Below, piece by piece: positions 43,136-51,223 of a stretch of 64,000 bases of DNA. Both the position numbers and the translations under genes were made by a program. This DNA comes from Muribaculaceae bacterium Isolate-110 (HZI). Its GTDB lineage: Bacteria > Bacteroidota > Bacteroidia > Bacteroidales > Muribaculaceae. The stretch covers positions 1 through 64,000 of the forward strand of contig RIBL01000006.1 of assembly GCA_003762875.1 (NCBI GenBank), written 5' to 3'. The notes under the pieces were generated by a model, which saw only the letters and a program-made list of their open reading frames with translations, did no database searches and had not been told where the DNA came from. Each line of letters begins with the position of its first letter. Within the stretch, counting starts at the first letter, position 1.

Positions 43136-44262
43136 CCCAACAAGAGATACCTACCCCCTATTATATTGTCTACGAAGAGCGCATGCGCCGCAACCTCGAG
43201 CTGATAACACGCGTGGAGCGCGAGGCCGGCGTAAACATTATCATGGCCTTCAAGGCCAATGCCCTGTGGCGTTCGTTTGACGTGGTCAGAGAGTATAACC
43301 GTGACTTCACGGCCAGTTCGCTCAACGAGCTGCGTCTCGGCAACGACGAGCTTGGCGGCGAGGCCCACGTCTACTGTCCCGTCTACACTCCCGCGACCAT
43401 TGACGAATTTCTCTCGCGGGCCACACATCTCACGTTCAACTCTCTCAGCCAGTGGGAGCGTTACGGCGAGCGCGCGCTTGCCGCAGGAGTGTCGCCCGGA
43501 CTGAGGGTCAACCCGCAGTGTTCGGTCATCGACACGGAGATATACAATCCGGCCCTGCCCGGCTCGCGTTTCGGAGTGACAGCCGGACAGCTTGACGGCT
43601 CCTTGCCCGCGGGTATAGAGGGACTCCACTTCCACGCTCTGTGCGAAAGCTCCTCCTACGACCTGGCCAAAGTGCTCGAGGCATTTGAGGAGCAGTTTGG
43701 CAGGTATCTCCGACAGGTGAAGTGGGTCAACTTCGGAGGCGGTCACCTCATGACCCGCGAGGGCTATGACGTGGACCATCTCATAGGCGTGCTCCGCGGA
43801 TTTCGCGCACGTTATCCGTGGCTTCAGGTAGTGCTTGAGCCGGGCAGCGCGTGGATGTGGCGCACCGGCGACCTCATTACATCGGTGCTCGATGTGGTCG
43901 AGAACCAGGGCGTGAAGACAGCCATTATCGACGCATCGTTTGCATGCCACATGCCCGACTGTCTCGAGATGCCCTACAAGCCGGCCATCACCGAGAGCGT
44001 GGCCGAGGCTCCCGGACTCCCCGTCTATCGTCTCGGAGGCAACTCATGTCTGAGCGGCGACTTTGTGGGCGACTGGGCCTTTGCTGAGCCGCTGCGTCCC
44101 GGGCAGAGGCTTACGCTCGAGGACATGAACCACTACACCACCGTCAAGACCACAATGTTTAACGGCATACAGCACCCCTCGATGGTGATGTGTGACGCCG
44201 GCGGCGATTGCCGCTATCTGCGACAGTTTGATTATATGGACTATAAAAACCGTATGTGCTGA
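43132..44262 (+). CDS. nspC: Carboxynorspermidine decarboxylase
   Basis: A 376-residue PLP enzyme of the alanine racemase-like fold that makes norspermidine or spermidine from the carboxy form. The PLP-binding Lys is in IIMAFKANALW, the phosphate site in WVNFGGGHLMTREGYD, and the active-site Cys region is LGGNSCLSGDFVGDWAF. LHFHALCESSSYDL is characteristic of NspC. Its usual partner, carboxynorspermidine dehydrogenase, is not in the window. The start overlaps the helicase stop by 4 bases; its TGA overlaps the next ATG by one base. Confidence 0.94.
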   Translation: MTQQEIPTPYYIVYEERMRRNLELITRVEREAGVNIIMAFKANALWRSFDVVREYNRDFTASSLNELRLGNDELGGEAHVYCPVYTPATIDEFLSRATHLTFNSLSQWERYGERALAAGVSPGLRVNPQCSVIDTEIYNPALPGSRFGVTAGQLDGSLPAGIEGLHFHALCESSSYDLAKVLEAFEEQFGRYLRQVKWVNFGGGHLMTREGYDVDHLIGVLRGFRARYPWLQVVLEPGSAWMWRTGDLITSVLDVVENQGVKTAIIDASFACHMPDCLEMPYKPAITESVAEAPGLPVYRLGGNSCLSGDFVGDWAFAEPLRPGQRLTLEDMNHYTTVKTTMFNGIQHPSMVMCDAGGDCRYLRQFDYMDYKNRMC

Positions 44263-45266
44263 TGGAAAAGCATCCCCGATTTTCAGTCATAGTGCCTGTC
44301 TATAACCGCATAGACGAAGTCAGCGACCTCATGGAGAGCCTCGAGGCTCAGACCTGCAAGGATTTTGAGGTAGTGATAGTCGAGGACGGCTCCACCGAGC
44401 CGTGTGAGGAGGCCGTGCGCCGTCATCCCGGCGTGAGAGCAAGGTATTTCTATAAGGAAAACGAGGGGAGGTCCATAGCCCGCAACTACGGTATGGAGCG
44501 GGCCGAGGGCGATTATTTCATATTTTTCGACAGCGACTGCGTGATACCCCCCGGATATTTCGAGACTCTCTCGCGTGAGCTTGACAGCCGTCCGCTCGAC
44601 TGCTTCGGCGGCCCCGACGCAGCCCACGAGTCGTTTTCGACCACCCAGAAGGCCATCAACTATGCCATGACATCGCTCCTCACCACCGGCGGCATACGCG
44701 GAGGCAAGGTGAGCCTCGAGAAGTTTACCCCCCGCACGTTCAACATGGGCTTCTCGCGCGAGGTATATGACAAGGTGGGCGGTTTTCGCGAGATGTTTTC
44801 CGAGGACATCGACATGAGCATGCGCATACGCGGCGCGGGCTTCTCCATGGGGCTCATACGTCCGGCCTATGTCTACCACAAACGCAGGGTGGATTTCAGG
44901 AAGTTTTTCCGTCAGGTGCATGTGTTCGGCATGTCGCGCATCACGCTCAAACTTCTCTATCCCGGTTCGATGAAGGCGGTCCACACACTTCCGGCCATAG
45001 CCGTGATCATGGGCGTGGTGCTCGTGTTGCTCGGCATATTCGTGTCGCCATGGTGGCTGCTGCCCATAGGCCTGTATCTGCTGGCCATATTTGTCACCGC
45101 GCTGGTGCTGACCCGTTCGCTCGTCATCGCGCTCAAGGCGGTGCCGGCAAGCGTGATTCAGATATGCGGCTACGGGACGGGCTTCATCAAGGCTTATGTG
45201 ACTAAAATCCTGCTCGGCCGCGGCCGCGACATTCAGGAAGAGATACTTATCCGCAAGGGAAAGTAG
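44262..45266 (+). CDS. Family 2 glycosyltransferase with membrane helices
   Basis: A 334-residue glycosyltransferase. The GT-A domain begins FSVIVPVYNRIDEVSDLMESL and has DFEVVIVEDGS, the metal-binding region YFIFFDSDCVIPPGYF and a later SEDIDMSMRIRGAG. Two or three hydrophobic segments at about residues 240-310 anchor it in the inner membrane. Acceptor and donor cannot be told; it could build a surface polysaccharide. The ATG at 44262 overlaps the nspC stop (TGATG). A family B-like AT-rich spacer follows. Confidence 0.88.
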   Translation: MEKHPRFSVIVPVYNRIDEVSDLMESLEAQTCKDFEVVIVEDGSTEPCEEAVRRHPGVRARYFYKENEGRSIARNYGMERAEGDYFIFFDSDCVIPPGYFETLSRELDSRPLDCFGGPDAAHESFSTTQKAINYAMTSLLTTGGIRGGKVSLEKFTPRTFNMGFSREVYDKVGGFREMFSEDIDMSMRIRGAGFSMGLIRPAYVYHKRRVDFRKFFRQVHVFGMSRITLKLLYPGSMKAVHTLPAIAVIMGVVLVLLGIFVSPWWLLPIGLYLLAIFVTALVLTRSLVIALKAVPASVIQICGYGTGFIKAYVTKILLGRGRDIQEEILIRKGK

Positions 45267-45319
45267 AGTTTAAAGTTGAGAGTTTAGAGTTTAGTTTATT
45301 GCTGTTTTAGAATTTAATT

Positions 45320-46030
45320 ATGGATGCCGAAAAGCCTTTTGTGTCGACCCGCATACTCGACCTCAGCAAAGACGATATGCCGCGCGAGAAGGCTCTCGCC
45401 CATGGCATACGCGCGCTGAGCGATGCCGAACTCATGGCCATTATCTTTGGCGGAGGTCTGCCGGGCATGTCGGTGGTCGATATGGCGCGGGGCATACTCC
45501 GCGACTGCGACAACCGTCTCGACATGCTGGCGCGCCTGAGCATGAACGAGCTCATGAGCAAATACAAAGGGGTCGGGCCGGCCAAGGCTGTAAGTCTTGC
45601 GGCGGCCTTTGAGCTCGGCCGTCGCAACCGCGAGCAAGCCATAGGCCGCGAGGACCCTCAGATAAGGTCGAGCCGTGATGCCGTCGCGCTGATGAGCCCG
45701 CTGCTCGAAGGACTCGAGTATGAAGAGTTTTGGGTGCTGATGCTTTCGCGCTCCAACCGTGTGACCTATAAGCGTTGCATCTCGCAGGGCGGCACGGCAA
45801 GCACGGTGGTCGATGTGAAACTGCTTCTTAAACGAGCCATCGACTGTCTGGCCGAGGGGATTATCCTCGTGCACAACCATCCGTCGGGCAACGCATCGCC
45901 CAGCGGAGAAGACGACCGTCTCACCGCCCGCATCAAGGATGGAGCCAAAATACTCGGCATCAACGTCCTCGACCACATAATCATAGCCCGCTCCAAATCT
46001 TACTCCTACGCCGACGAAGGCCGGCTGTGA
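45320..46030 (+). CDS. radC: RadC family protein with JAB/MPN domain
   Basis: A 236-residue protein. The N-terminal half carries a helix-hairpin-helix pattern (MNELMSKYKGVGPAKAVSLAAA). The C-terminal JAB/MPN+ domain has the metalloprotease-type motif: GIILVHNHPSGNASPSGEDDRLT with the two His and the Asp. RadC was once linked to repair but its real activity is unknown. Length and order are typical. The preceding spacer (about 45268-45318) is rich in GTTTAGAGTTTA-type units. A family A inverted repeat follows. Confidence 0.93.
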   Translation: MDAEKPFVSTRILDLSKDDMPREKALAHGIRALSDAELMAIIFGGGLPGMSVVDMARGILRDCDNRLDMLARLSMNELMSKYKGVGPAKAVSLAAAFELGRRNREQAIGREDPQIRSSRDAVALMSPLLEGLEYEEFWVLMLSRSNRVTYKRCISQGGTASTVVDVKLLLKRAIDCLAEGIILVHNHPSGNASPSGEDDRLTARIKDGAKILGINVLDHIIIARSKSYSYADEGRL

Positions 46031-46036
46031 GGAGGA

Positions 46037-46155
46037 GATACAAAAGGACAAAAGTTTCAAAAGAAACAAAAGTTTTTTATTTAATAAGTCATCTGATTTA
46101 GAGACAACTAAAAATAAAACTTTTGTTTCTTTTGAAACTTTTGTCCTTTTGTATC
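46037..46155. repeat. 40-bp perfect inverted repeat (family A spacer element)
   Basis: Arms 46037-46076 and 46116-46155 are perfectly complementary over 40 bp around a 39-base loop. They contain GATACAAAAGGACAAAAGT, shared with 9342 and 11798. It separates the convergent radC and Rieske-like genes, so a bidirectional terminator is likely. Confidence 0.9.
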
Positions 46156-46159
46156 CCCC

Positions 46160-46672
46160 TTATCGGGTTATGACGAGATATTCGAGTGAGCCGCCCCATA
46201 CGGCCGAGTAGCGGCGGAGTGCATAGCCCTTGTCGGCGGCGGGACCGGAGCGGGGATGGCCATAGTTGGTGTATATGTCATAGGTGCTCCCGCACTCGGG
46301 GCATTGGGCATAGGGCTCACCCTCAGGCACGGTGAGCCGCACCGTCGGGCGCACTTCGTAGGGACACGCCAGATCATAGACCACAAGATTGCCCATGGCA
46401 TCCATCGAGAGCAGCAGACCGCCATAGCCTGTGCGGTCCATGTCGGTGTAGGGAAAGTCGGCGGGCACGCGCGTGTTGCCGGCTTTGATATATCGTTTGC
46501 TCTCGGCCGCGCCCCCTATGCCATAGCGGTGCCAGTCGCCAATGGTGGTAAACTTGAGCCGGACCTCGCTATAAGGAATACGCTCATCGTCGACGGAGTG
46601 ACATCCGGCCGAGATGAGCGTGATGAGTGAAAGCGTTATGACTGCGAGACGGGAGAGAAGGCTGCGGGTCAT
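46160..46672 (-). CDS. Rieske-like lipoprotein with altered cluster ligands
   Basis: A 170-residue lipoprotein (signal with lipobox ISAGC, Cys at about residue 24). The C-terminal half follows the Rieske 2Fe-2S fold: DLACPYEVRP in place of the CxH loop, YAQCPECGSTYDIYTNYG in place of the CPCHGSxFD loop, then SGPAADKGYALRRYSAVW. Both His ligands are missing (Tyr and Cys stand there), so a normal Rieske cluster is unlikely; three Cys remain. The start at 46672 overlaps the end of the SRPBCC gene by 4 bases. A longer upstream frame overlaps that gene and is not used. Confidence 0.75.
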   Translation of the reverse strand: MTRSLLSRLAVITLSLITLISAGCHSVDDERIPYSEVRLKFTTIGDWHRYGIGGAAESKRYIKAGNTRVPADFPYTDMDRTGYGGLLLSMDAMGNLVVYDLACPYEVRPTVRLTVPEGEPYAQCPECGSTYDIYTNYGHPRSGPAADKGYALRRYSAVWGGSLEYLVITR

Positions 46673-47094
46673 ACTGTGGGGAAAAGCGAAGTGAAGACTT
46701 CTCCGAATTTGTCGGCGGCCTCCTGTATCTTGTTGCCGATAAAGGGTCGGAGCATGGCGGGAATCTGGATTTCGACGCGGGGCGTAAGCCGGGTGCTCGC
46801 GCCGTCGACATCGGCCATGTCGAGCGAGAGTTTCAGGGGGATGGGACACCCTTCGGCATTGAGGCCTACATGGGTTGGAGCGGTGCGCTCGGTGATTTTA
46901 AACACCAGTTCGCCCACGCCGGGAGCATCCATCTTGATGGCTTCACCGCGAAACTCTATGCCCTGGAGCTTCTCGCGCTGCTCGGCGGGGAGCTGCTCCA
47001 CCATATCGCGATATTGGCTGAGGTCGCTGACCTTGGCGTAGATTTCGTCGATGTTGCGCGCGATGGTTACGGGTTTGCCGGAGTATACTGACAT
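46669..47094 (-). CDS. SRPBCC family protein
   Basis: A 141-residue protein of the START/Bet v1-like fold, with an opening YSGKPVTIARNIDEIYAKVSD typical of coenzyme Q-binding/polyketide-cyclase-type proteins and a final helix RPFIGNKIQEAADKFGEVF. Such proteins bind hydrophobic ligands. The ligand is unknown. The start at 47094 is chosen as MSVYSGK; the frame continues 12 codons upstream into a hairpin-rich spacer. The next gene on the strand, a Rieske-like lipoprotein, overlaps its end by 4 bases. Confidence 0.8.
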   Translation of the reverse strand: MSVYSGKPVTIARNIDEIYAKVSDLSQYRDMVEQLPAEQREKLQGIEFRGEAIKMDAPGVGELVFKITERTAPTHVGLNAEGCPIPLKLSLDMADVDGASTRLTPRVEIQIPAMLRPFIGNKIQEAADKFGEVFTSLFPTV

Positions 47095-47121
47095 GTTGTA
47101 GCGTTTATGAGTTGATAATTC

Positions 47122-47157
47122 AGGAGTCAAGAGGGTATGCCCCTTGACTCCTGTTGA
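47122..47157. terminator. Hairpin downstream of pyrE
   Basis: AGGAGTCAAG...GG pairs with CC...CTTGACTCCT around a short loop. It lies about 35 bases downstream of the pyrE stop and upstream of the SRPBCC gene, and its sequence recalls family B spacers. Confidence 0.6.
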
Positions 47158-47190
47158 CTTTGATATAATGTGTTCAGACTGAAAAAAGGA

Positions 47191-47844
47191 TTATTCGTCC
47201 TCTTTGTCTACGACAGGGCTCCACATCGAGGGGTCTTTGCGCCACTCTTTGAGGGTGTCTACATCATCCTCGCGGATGAAACCTGTCTCGAGGGCGGCGG
47301 TGATGAGGGCCGAATAGTTGGAGAGAGTGATGAGGTTGACGTTGGCGTCCTTGAAAGCCTTGGTGGCCACGGGGAACTCGTAGCTGAAGATGGCTACCAT
47401 GCCGATTACCTCACATCCGGCATTGCGGATGGCCTCGACAGCCTTGAGGCTGCTGCCGCCGGTCGAGATGAGGTCTTCGATTACCACTACCTTGCTGCCG
47501 GGACGGAGATCGCCTTCGATGAGGTTTTCAAGACCGTGGTCTTTGGGAGTGGCGCGGACATATACGTAGGGCAGACCGAGAGTATCGCTCACGAGTGCGC
47601 CCTGGGCGATGGCACCTGTGGCCACGCCGGCTACGGCTTCCACTTCGGGGAAATTTTCGAGGATGATGCGGCTGAGCTCTACCTTGATAAAGCTGCGCAC
47701 GTCGGGATAGGAGAGAGTTTTGCGGTTGTCGGTATATATAGGTGAGTTCCAGCCTGAAGCCCAGGTGAAGGGATTGTCGGGTTGGAGCTTGATCGCGCTG
47801 ATTTTAAGGAGTTTCTCGGCAAGAATCAAATCGAGATGTTTCAT
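47191..47844 (-). CDS. pyrE: Orotate phosphoribosyltransferase
   Basis: A 217-residue enzyme of pyrimidine synthesis, making orotidine 5'-phosphate from orotate and PRPP. The PRPP-binding motif is VVVIEDLISTGGSSLKAVEAI. Other family signatures are SGWNSPIYTDNRKTLSYP (with WASG ahead) and the catalytic Lys loop YVRATPKDHGLENLIEGDL. Predicted cytosolic dimer. A TAACTTTG -7 box with a TTG 20 bases upstream precedes it. Divergent from the methyltransferase gene. Confidence 0.95.
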   Translation of the reverse strand: MKHLDLILAEKLLKISAIKLQPDNPFTWASGWNSPIYTDNRKTLSYPDVRSFIKVELSRIILENFPEVEAVAGVATGAIAQGALVSDTLGLPYVYVRATPKDHGLENLIEGDLRPGSKVVVIEDLISTGGSSLKAVEAIRNAGCEVIGMVAIFSYEFPVATKAFKDANVNLITLSNYSALITAALETGFIREDDVDTLKEWRKDPSMWSPVVDKEDE

Positions 47845-47882
47845 AGCTTATAAGAATTGATGTGTCATCAGAATTTCGCCCG

Positions 47883-47913
47883 CAAAGTTACTGCTATTTG
47901 CGCCCAATTGCAA
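47883..47913 (-). promoter_or_regulatory. Promoter of pyrE
   Basis: On the minus strand TTG (47911-47913), 20 bases, TAACTTTG (47883-47890). Confidence 0.65.
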
Positions 47914-48069
47914 CTATTTTTTGTTAATAATTTTTTTTTATGTAAAGCACGATTCCCCCCGTCACAAAGCCCGTCAGCCTCCTGACTCCATCGGCTTAAG
48001 GTGGGCCGGTCAAACCGGTTTTAGGTCTGATGAAGCAAAGTCGATGATGATAATGAGGAATTTTTTCAT

Positions 48070-48077
48070 TAACTTTG
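48070..48077 (+). promoter_or_regulatory. -7 box for the methyltransferase gene
   Basis: TAACTTTG fits TAnnTTTG, 27 bases before the ATG at 48105. Confidence 0.5.
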
Positions 48078-48104
48078 TTGTCAATATTTGTCGTTTTTTC
48101 GCGA

Positions 48105-49367
48105 ATGAATTGGGATTCATTTAGATTCATAGACCTGTTTGCAGGGATTGGTGGCATACGCCTCGGGTTTGAAGCCTTGGGGGGCAGATGCGTGTTTTCA
48201 TCTGAGTTTGACGAGGATGCTTGCAAAACTTATGAAGCCAATTTCGGTGAATATCCTTCGGGTGACATTACAAAAATCGAAGCCCGGGATATACCTGATT
48301 TTGAGATATTATTGGCCGGATTTCCATGTCAGGCATTCTCAATAATAGGCAAAAAGGAAGGGTTTGACAACGAGACATGCGGAACTCTTTTTTTTGAGAT
48401 AGAACGTATTCTGGCTGAAAAAAGACCTCGGGCGTTTATGCTTGAGAATGTGCGTAACCTTGTGTCGCATGACAAGGGCAACACGTTCAGAATCATACGT
48501 TCCCATCTCGAGTCATTGGGCTATAAAGTCTATGCGAAAGTACTCAATGCCTTGGACTTCGGAGTCCCTCAGAAGCGTGAACGGATAATAATAGTAGGTT
48601 TCATTGACAATGTGCTGTTCACGTTTCCCGAGCCGGTGCCGTTGGCTGAACGGAAGTCATTGTCGGATGTGCTTGAACGTGATGTCGATGAGAAATATTA
48701 TGTAAAAGACCGTATCAGAGAGTCCCGTCTGATGCGGTTGAAAGACCCTGATTATCCTCGTCCGTATATATCTCATGAAAACATGGCCGGCAGCATTACG
48801 CCCCATCACTACAGCTCATGTCTGAGAGCCGGGGCTTCGGCAAATTATATACTTATAAATGACGAGCGGAGACCGACTGAAAGGGAAATGCTCCGATTGC
48901 AGGGATTTCCCGAAGATTTCAAGGTCGTAGTCCCGTATGGCAAACTTAAACACCAGACAGGCAATTCTGTAGCCGTTCCGGTAATCAGGGCTGTGGCTTC
49001 GCGGATGATTCAGGCTCTGAAAAATTATGATAAATCAGACAACGTACCTATGGAGAAAGATGTGTTATTGGCAAAAGAAGCTCTTGACAATATAATCAGA
49101 AAGTCAAGGGTGCATCTTTACAAACCTATTCAGATTGGTGAGATACTGTATCATGCGCGTGTGCATGGCGACATAGACCTTGATGATCTTGAGTCGTATC
49201 GAAATGCAAGCAAACGTTGGCGTGATATGGTCACGCAGGTGTTGCTTGGCCGCACATGTAGCAGTAGCGCGCGGTTTCAGGATGATCTGTTTAATGAAAA
49301 TGCCGTGCCTCCGCGTATTATCAAGATTCTTGCAGAAGAGAATAATCGTACCGGCGGGGCCGTCTAG
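48105..49367 (+). CDS. HaeII-like DNA cytosine-5 methyltransferase fused to restriction-enzyme N-terminus
   Basis: A 420-residue protein. Residues 1-315 are a complete cytosine-5 methyltransferase: FIDLFAGIGGIRLGF (AdoMet binding), LLAGFPCQAFSIIG (catalytic Cys), MLENVRNL, QKRERIIIVG, and HQTGNSVAVPVIRAV near residue 300. An ordinary enzyme of this kind would stop soon after. Instead the frame runs on from an internal ATG at 49050 into 105 residues (MEKDVLLAKEALDNIIRKSR, later HLYKPIQIGEILYHARV) which I recognise as the start of a HaeII-type endonuclease. TAG at 49365-49367 then ends it. The codon use is more AT-rich than the surrounding genes, suggesting transfer. Confidence 0.88.
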   Translation: MNWDSFRFIDLFAGIGGIRLGFEALGGRCVFSSEFDEDACKTYEANFGEYPSGDITKIEARDIPDFEILLAGFPCQAFSIIGKKEGFDNETCGTLFFEIERILAEKRPRAFMLENVRNLVSHDKGNTFRIIRSHLESLGYKVYAKVLNALDFGVPQKRERIIIVGFIDNVLFTFPEPVPLAERKSLSDVLERDVDEKYYVKDRIRESRLMRLKDPDYPRPYISHENMAGSITPHHYSSCLRAGASANYILINDERRPTEREMLRLQGFPEDFKVVVPYGKLKHQTGNSVAVPVIRAVASRMIQALKNYDKSDNVPMEKDVLLAKEALDNIIRKSRVHLYKPIQIGEILYHARVHGDIDLDDLESYRNASKRWRDMVTQVLLGRTCSSSARFQDDLFNENAVPPRIIKILAEENNRTGGAV

Positions 49368-49418
49368 GCCTACATATACAGTAGGTTTACAAACAAACAC
49401 ACCCAGCTTGCCTCTGCT

Positions 49419-50114
49419 TTGGCGAGACTCAACCGGTCGACGAGAGAAAACTTTGATGTAAAGTCGTTTATCGATGGATTCTGGAACGAACCCGGTCTGA
49501 AAAGAAGTCTTGACAAGGTGTATGAAATCGTCGTGTATGCCTTGTTTTCAACCTTGGTTGAAGCTCTCCGGCTTAAAGTTGAGGTTTCGGTGGATGCCTC
49601 TCGTATTGATGTTCTCAGAGAGTTTGGAGACTTTGCCGAAAAGATTATGTGTCTGAATATTGAGACTCCAGTCCACAGTCATGCCGCGCGAGTGTATAGA
49701 GTAGGTGTGACCAATGCCGCTGACAGAGGGCTGGATATGTACTCCAACTGGGGGCCGGCCATTCAGATAAAACATTTGTCGTTGGACGAAGAATTGGCTG
49801 AATCGATAGTCTCAGGCATTGCCAGCGATAGAATCGTGATAGTGTGCAAGGACGCTGAAAAGGGCGTCATACTCTCATTGCTCACGCAGATAGGATGGAA
49901 GAGCCGCATCCAAAGCATTGTGACTGAAAGAGACCTGATAGAATGGTATGACATGGCTTTGCGGGGACGTTATGCCGATAGTCTGGGCGACATATTGCTT
50001 GAAAAAATGCGTTCTGAAATGTCCAGGGAGTTTCCTTCGCTCGATGATGTGCCTGATATAATAAAGTCGAGAGGCTATGACGATATCGATATGACCGGAT
50101 GGACACCGGCATGA
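49419..50114 (+). CDS. HaeII-type restriction endonuclease, C-terminal part, interrupted by in-frame TAG
   Basis: Continues the frame of the methyltransferase fusion after TAG (49365-49367). The 17 codons 49368-49418 are open but hold no ATG; the first usable start is TTG at 49419, and the first ATG is not until 49641. The protein reads FIDGFWNEPGLKRSLDKVYE, then GVTNAADRGLDMYSNWGPA, IQIKHLSLDEELAESIV and a late LLTQIGWKSRIQSIVTE, which I recognise from HaeII-type endonucleases. N-terminal part, TAG and C-terminal part add up to about 354 codons, close to a full HaeII enzyme as I remember it. Likely a broken or readthrough-dependent gene; it may be functionless. Confidence 0.7.
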   Translation: MARLNRSTRENFDVKSFIDGFWNEPGLKRSLDKVYEIVVYALFSTLVEALRLKVEVSVDASRIDVLREFGDFAEKIMCLNIETPVHSHAARVYRVGVTNAADRGLDMYSNWGPAIQIKHLSLDEELAESIVSGIASDRIVIVCKDAEKGVILSLLTQIGWKSRIQSIVTERDLIEWYDMALRGRYADSLGDILLEKMRSEMSREFPSLDDVPDIIKSRGYDDIDMTGWTPA

Positions 50115-50159
50115 TGCACCTCCCTGCCGCCGATGCGGCGGAGAGGTGCATCATGCCGG
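50106..50159. terminator. 17-bp hairpin after the restriction gene
   Basis: CCGGCATGATGCACCTC (50106-50122) pairs with 50143-50159, with a nested CCGCC/GGCGG hairpin inside. It overlaps the last codons of the endonuclease and lies just after the convergent lipoprotein gene, so it may terminate both strands. An AT-rich ATTTAATTT follows. Confidence 0.75.
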
Positions 50160-50179
50160 CATTTAATTTAAGATGGTGC

Positions 50180-50653
50180 TTATTTGGGAAACGTTTCGGA
50201 GATTTGCTTCGCCACTCGTTTTATGGCTCCTTTTATATCATGCGAGGCACCCGCGACTCCCAGCGAGGAGTAGGCTCCACGGCACGATGCCACCGGACGG
50301 CCGGTGAAATAGTCTATGAAGTTGACTGTTACGATAGTTTCTTCGGTGCGGATGCTCACACCATATTTGACCAGCAGAAGTTTTTCCTGTTGACCGGGTG
50401 ACAATTCGTAAATACGGGCATCGCTCACGAGTTTCAGACGCGAATCCTCAACAGCATCAAACAACATGATTTCATACTCCATCAGCTCGGCCGGGATATG
50501 ATATGTGTTGTTGTTGATTACCATGGCATACTCATATTTTGACAGATCGACACTGCCGGAAACCGTCGATTTGGACGTAGAGCATCCCGTAAGAGCCATT
50601 ATTGCGACTATCACGAGAAAGTATTTGGTCAGGTTATTCATGTGATTTCTCAT
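50180..50653 (-). CDS. Lipoprotein of unknown function
   Basis: A 157-residue exported lipoprotein (lipobox MALTGC, Cys at about residue 24; an ATG four codons later, at 50641, is equally plausible). The mature part has a beta-alpha pattern with YEYAMVINNNTYHIPAELM, DSRLKLVSDARIY, VTVNFIDYFTGRPVASCRG and a final helix IKGAIKRVAKQISETFPK. This layout recalls small outer-membrane-associated lipoproteins of Bacteroidota but I recognise no family. It converges with the restriction gene and shares its AT-rich composition. Confidence 0.65.
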   Translation of the reverse strand: MRNHMNNLTKYFLVIVAIMALTGCSTSKSTVSGSVDLSKYEYAMVINNNTYHIPAELMEYEIMLFDAVEDSRLKLVSDARIYELSPGQQEKLLLVKYGVSIRTEETIVTVNFIDYFTGRPVASCRGAYSSLGVAGASHDIKGAIKRVAKQISETFPK

Positions 50654-51054
50654 CAGTTACAGTTTTGTCAGCACCGGATTGAACTCATAAGGCCGGAAAG
50701 CCGTTATTATATCCTATTCGGATGAAATTAAAAAATTATAGCTCGTTGGCTGAATTATAATTCTAAATATTTATCAATAGGAACGTTGCATTATTTGCAG
50801 ATTGTCGGTAAATTAGTGGTAGCTACACCGTTAACTACTATTTGTCTGCTTATGCGCGATTTCATGGCAAATTTCGCAAGAATCTTCGTAATCTGCAAGG
50901 ATTTCGCCTGAAATCATGTCCCCGGATTATCCGACCTCGAAGTCATTGCTTTCGTTTTTCATTAATAATTAGAGTGATGCCGATTTTCCGGCTCCCCGGC
51001 CGCAACATCAAAGCGGAGAAAAGCCTCGGTAAAAAGCCTTTCTCCGCTTTAGTC
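50654..51054. other. Intergenic region between lipoprotein and tRNA-Arg
   Basis: About 400 bases without a supportable protein gene. A plus-strand frame at 50842-51177 runs through the tRNA gene and is rejected. The stretch includes an imperfect GCGATTT/AAATTTCGC repeat near 50856 and the tRNA terminator at its end. Confidence 0.5.
51010..51050 (-). terminator. Terminator of tRNA-Arg
   Basis: AAAGCGGAGAAA and TTTCTCCGCTTT form a stem with an inner GC/GC part, directly downstream of the tRNA on the minus strand. Confidence 0.75.
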
Positions 51055-51129
51055 TGGTATTCCCGTAGGGAGTCGAACCCTAATCGTCGGAACCGGAATC
51101 CGATATTCTATCCATTGAACTACGGGAAC
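51055..51129 (-). tRNA. tRNA-Arg (CCG)
   Basis: A complete cloverleaf on the minus strand with encoded CCA. The acceptor stem pairs GTTCCCG with CGGGAAT, the T loop contains GGTTCGACTCC, and the anticodon stem-loop TCGGA-TTCCGGT-TCCGA gives anticodon CCG (plus-strand positions 51094-51096), reading CGG arginine codons. Confidence 0.95.
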
Positions 51130-51188
51130 ATATCATCCCAATATGCCATATTGGAGCCTTATAAAGTGCAAAGTTAAGATATATTTTG

Positions 51189-51196
51189 TATTTTTG
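51189..51196 (+). promoter_or_regulatory. -7 box for ung
   Basis: TATTTTTG fits TAnnTTTG, 27 bases before the ung ATG at 51224. Confidence 0.5.
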
Positions 51197-51223
51197 CAAG
51201 AAAAAAAGAAACCAATACCAATC

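Noticed and set aside
50842-51177. 111-codon frame across the tRNA-Arg region
   Set aside because: It reads through a complete tRNA gene and its terminator on the other strand.
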